Assembly (NCBI RefSeq): GCF_020883495.1
Contig: NZ_CP086612.1
Coordinates: 186,001-250,000, forward strand
Length of the DNA: 64,000 nucleotides
From: Shinella zoogloeoides
GTDB taxonomy: Bacteria > Pseudomonadota > Alphaproteobacteria > Rhizobiales > Rhizobiaceae
Reading direction: 5' to 3'
The number at the start of each line of letters is the position of its first letter. Positions within the stretch are counted from its first letter, which is position 1. Below are positions 63,233 to 64,000 of the stretch, piece by piece. Made by a program: the position numbers and the translations under genes. Under the pieces are notes generated by a model. It did not search any database. It saw only the letters and a list, made by a program, of their open reading frames with translations, and had not been told where the DNA came from.

Positions 63233-64000
63233 TCAGGCATGGACGGCGGCGACCAGGCGGCGGCAGGCATCGACCAGGTTAGGCTCCTGCAGCAGCGCGC
63301 CGCCGATCAGATACATGACGTCGTCACCATAGGCCTCTCGCATTTCGGGCACACGGCTTAAGGTCATGCCACCACCCGGCGCGGCAACGATCGCCTTGGG
63401 TCCCCCAATGTCGGCCGCACAAGCCCTCGCAATCGACAGGCACTCTTCGCGAGTAAAGCCGAAACGCCCACCGAAGTTCGGGTAGATGGCAGCGTCCACA
63501 CCCATCAGCCGGTGCAAGGTGCCGAAAAAGCTGCGGTGCGAGAAGCCGCAGTCGGGTGAGACGACATTCGCGCCGGAAAAGGCGGGGTGGGAGATGATGG
63601 GAAGCGAGAAGTCCGAATCCTCCGCCAGCGCACGGATGGCGTCGTAGCCGGCCAGTGCCGGGGCGATCATCACGGCACCCGCGCCAGCTTCCTGCGCTCG
63701 TCTTGCGCGCTCGACGAGTGATGTCGTTGGCCCGGTAATGTTGGGGACAAAGCTTGTCTGGCCGCCGGATTTCGCGTTCGACTCGCCGACGGCCTCGACG
63801 CAGGCCCGCAACCGCTCTTCGAACGGAGACGTCTTCTGATCGACGAGGCCGTGATCGTCCTTCACGAAATGCATGCCGCCGAGCGCGAAGTCATGGGCGA
63901 GACGAGCCAGCTGTGCTGTCGACAGGCCCACGGGCTTGATGGCAGACATCAGAAGGGGTGTGTCACCTATGCCCGCCCTGGCGCGAAGTCCGGCAATGCC
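63233..64000 (-). CDS. RuBisCO-like protein (form IV), 5' partial
   Basis: The frame continues past the window edge; in front of the Met at 63949 it reads GIAGLRARAGIGDTPLL, which is family sequence, so the N-terminal domain lies outside. The TIM-barrel part has FVKDDHG in place of the RuBisCO KDDE loop, then FVPNITGP, ISHPAFSGA and YPNFGGRFGFT. RuBisCO-like proteins act as enolases, isomerases or decarboxylases, as in methionine salvage and apionate catabolism. The specific role cannot be told. Confidence 0.85.
   Translation of the reverse strand, partial: GIAGLRARAGIGDTPLLMSAIKPVGLSTAQLARLAHDFALGGMHFVKDDHGLVDQKTSPFEERLRACVEAVGESNAKSGGQTSFVPNITGPTTSLVERARRAQEAGAGAVMIAPALAGYDAIRALAEDSDFSLPIISHPAFSGANVVSPDCGFSHRSFFGTLHRLMGVDAAIYPNFGGRFGFTREECLSIARACAADIGGPKAIVAAPGGGMTLSRVPEMREAYGDDVMYLIGGALLQEPNLVDACRRLVAAVHA

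Noticed and set aside
1..64000. CRISPR arrays, tRNA or rRNA genes, plasmid replication or transfer genes
   Set aside because: No regular spaced repeats, cloverleaf-like sequences or rep, par, tra or mob protein motifs were recognised by eye.

Overview
The window looks like a secondary replicon or a heavily rearranged accessory region of an alphaproteobacterium, most likely a Rhizobiaceae member. The evidence is the high GC content, rhizobial gene style, a RIME-like palindromic repeat (26169-26284), an Irr/ICE-like box, and dense mobile elements of the Tn3, IS256, IS6, IS66, IS21 and IS30 families. No rRNA, tRNA, CRISPR array, replication or conjugation gene was seen.

Region 1 (1-6.2 kb) holds three unrelated aminopeptidase families in a row: an S12 D-aminopeptidase (5' end outside the window), a self-processing P1/DmpA peptidase and an M55/DppA peptidase. 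A large type V autotransporter follows. Region 2 (6.2-29.2 kb) is the most interesting part, a catabolic supercluster. The minus-strand arm has a class II aldolase, a cytosine-deaminase-like amidohydrolase, three tandem BMP-type binding proteins, two permeases, a double ATPase and two LysR regulators. The plus-strand arm has an NCS2 nucleobase permease, a three-subunit molybdenum hydroxylase, a His-rich CobW GTPase, two paralogous ACMSD-like amidohydrolases (one without its HxH metal motif), a UbiD decarboxylase, a UbiX flavin prenyltransferase and XdhC. Together they suggest import, deamination, ring hydroxylation and prenyl-FMN decarboxylation of a purine- or pyrimidine-like or other N-heteroaromatic compound. 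The substrate cannot be read from sequence.

Region 3 (29.3-36.9 kb) is one Tn3-family transposon nested in the terminal repeat of another, with a clear 5-bp target duplication for the inner element. The outer element abuts a decapitated GGDEF-EAL gene. Region 4 (37-42.8 kb) is a junkyard of broken genes: IS21 end repeats, an intact IS256 with 8-bp duplications, a truncated EamA transporter, an IS66 remnant fused to a truncated DUF3500 gene, and a Sel1 fragment.

Region 5 (42.8-55.2 kb) carries a tannase-like esterase, an MgtC/DUF4010 membrane protein and small conserved proteins. It then has an iron module (VIT/CCC1 protein plus P1B-4 ATPase under a candidate Irr box) and a copper module (cupredoxin remnant, CusF-like protein, two cytochromes c, multicopper oxidase, YncE-like beta-propeller). 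Region 6 (55.2-63.1 kb) starts with an IS6 element and an IS30 remnant. It continues with a DevBCA-type export system, cytochrome b561, an EF-hand protein and a divergent two-component system, with a perfect 16-bp inverted repeat in the divergent promoter. The window ends inside a RuBisCO-like protein gene.
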